Assembly: GCF_000011085.1 (NCBI RefSeq)
Contig: NC_006396.1
Location: 2,666,001 to 2,730,000 of the forward strand
Origin: Haloarcula marismortui ATCC 43049
GTDB taxonomy: Archaea; Halobacteriota; Halobacteria; Halobacteriales; Haloarculaceae
DNA: 64,000 nt
Direction: 5' to 3'
Positions 63,253 through 64,000 of the stretch are shown in pieces. The stretch's first letter is position 1, and every line of letters begins with the position of its first letter. The notes below the pieces were generated by a model. It saw nothing but the letters and a program-made list of their open reading frames with translations. It did not search any database and was not told where the DNA came from. A program made the position numbers and the translations under genes.

Positions 63253-63927
63253 TCAGTCGAACCGCTCTAGCAGGCTGGCACCTTCGACGTACACGAGGCC
63301 CTCGCGCTCGGCGTAGGCCCGTGCCGCTGCCGGGGGGAGCGCTGCTCCCGTCTCATCGTCCAGCATCTCACAGACGACAGCGGCTTCGGGCTGGTCGGCT
63401 GCGGCCGCGAGCGCGAGCGCAAGTTCGGTATGGCCTTCGCGGTCAGCGAGGCCGTCCGGGGCCGCCCGGAGAAGGTGAACGTGGCCCGGTGACCGGAAGG
63501 CATCGCTGAACGCGTCCGGGTCTGGGTCCGCCGCGACGGCGGCCAGTTCCTGAATCGTCAGCGAGCGGTCGTCGTCGGTGATGCCGGTAAAGGTATCGCG
63601 GTGATTCACCGTCAGCGAGAACGAGGAGCGCTCGTCGTAGGCGAGGTCGTGGTCGGCCGCCGTCGGGTGGCTGAGGACCTCCTGCATGAAGGGGAGCTCT
63701 AGCGCCTCGGCAACGCGGTCCGAGAGCGCGACGCAAACGAGGCCCCCGGCGTCGTTGCGCATCCGGGCGACGGCATCGGGGCTGACGGCCCCGGCCGGGT
63801 AGACGAGGTCGGTCTCACCTTCGCGGTCGGCGGCGTCGTGGATCAGCACCGGCTCGCCGCGGGCGAAGGCGGCGACGGCGTCGGCCACGCTGTCGGCGTC
63901 AACGGCGGTTTCCTCACTCCGAGACAT
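63253..63927 (-). CDS. ribB: 3,4-dihydroxy-2-butanone 4-phosphate synthase RibB
   Basis: Converts ribulose 5-phosphate to the four-carbon unit of riboflavin. 224 residues; metal/acid motif DAADREGETDLVYPAG near 30-45, MRNDAGGLVCVAL, the RSSFSLTVNHRDTFTGI block, and SPGHVHLLRAAPDG with REGHTELAL. No fused GTP cyclohydrolase II domain, as in other archaea. Its start lies inside the end of the upstream ribK gene (14-base overlap), making a ribK-ribB operon. Confidence 0.94.
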   Translation of the reverse strand: MSRSEETAVDADSVADAVAAFARGEPVLIHDAADREGETDLVYPAGAVSPDAVARMRNDAGGLVCVALSDRVAEALELPFMQEVLSHPTAADHDLAYDERSSFSLTVNHRDTFTGITDDDRSLTIQELAAVAADPDPDAFSDAFRSPGHVHLLRAAPDGLADREGHTELALALAAAADQPEAAVVCEMLDDETGAALPPAAARAYAEREGLVYVEGASLLERFD

Positions 63928-64000
63928 GCACGATCACCTCGTCACCGTCGGCCAGTTCCAGTACCTCGCGGAGCTTCTCGGGCGCGATTACTTCGAGTTG
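63914..64000 (-). CDS. ribK: CTP-dependent riboflavin kinase RibK, C-terminal fragment
   Basis: Only the last 28 residues are in the window: QLEVIAPEKLREVLELADGD then EVIVHVSE and stop at 63914. The V-I-A-P-x-K-L-R-x-x-L-x-L-x-D-G-D ending is that of archaeal RibK (DUF120), which phosphorylates riboflavin to FMN using CTP. The coupling to ribB supports this. The 5' part lies beyond the right edge. Confidence 0.8.
   Translation of the reverse strand, partial: QLEVIAPEKLREVLELADGDEVIVHVSE

Overview
This window is chromosomal DNA from a halophilic archaeon, most likely Haloarcula or a close relative. The sequence is GC-rich and the predicted proteins are strongly acidic. Several genes have a TATA-like box 24-36 bases before the start codon with almost no leader. 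Other haloarchaeal markers are Tat signals (RRSRRGFLG, SRRSVLS), a PGF-CTERM surface anchor, a HalOD1 domain and a Gfo/Idh/MocA-type xylose dehydrogenase of the kind described in Haloarcula. I see no rRNA, tRNA, CRISPR array, insertion sequence or replication origin.

Region 1 (1-15.6 kb) is a cobalamin (B12) region. A tight plus-strand operon carries cbiH (cut by the window edge), a three-cysteine ferredoxin, a LAGLIDADG-like protein, cbiX, a DUF3209-like protein and a PQQ-type beta-propeller; the first four joints and the last are 1-4 base overlaps. A heptad-repeat membrane protein follows. The cobalt transporter cbtAB and a fused ChlI-ChlD chelatase subunit lie on the minus strand, divergent from cobN-cbiC-cbiE. 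A diverged CbiX-like gene behind a perfect 11-bp inverted repeat ends the region. Both an early cobalt chelatase (CbiX) and a CobN-type late chelatase are therefore encoded.

Region 2 (15.8-23.5 kb) has a KhtT/CPA2 antiporter pair, an MDR oxidoreductase, a XapX protein, and a secreted PHP-type metallohydrolase (CehA/McbA-like, PGF-CTERM) co-directional with a histidine-rich Tat lipoprotein. Region 3 (23.9-33.5 kb) looks like oxidative (Weimberg-type) pentose catabolism: nucleoside hydrolase, enolase-superfamily dehydratase, metallo-beta-lactamase-fold hydrolase, xylose dehydrogenase, ketoglutarate semialdehyde dehydrogenase and an FAH-family protein. Large gene-poor gaps lie inside it; one holds an unlisted 57-residue C2H2 zinc-finger gene.

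Region 4 (33.6-47 kb) mixes DNA repair (uvrC, NAD-dependent ligase ligA), signalling (HalOD1 protein, REC-PAS histidine kinase), a class V aminotransferase, small membrane proteins, an ABC-2 exporter and a Tat-exported beta-helix protein. Region 5 (47.2-55 kb) is a transglutaminase / DUF58 / large membrane protein / SHOCT operon facing a MoxR AAA ATPase. Region 6 (55-64 kb) is metabolic: metY-metX, a rubredoxin-like protein, a ketopantoate reductase-like enzyme, gluconate/galactonate dehydratase, a DUF502 protein, a branched-chain aminotransferase, and ribK-ribB at the right edge.
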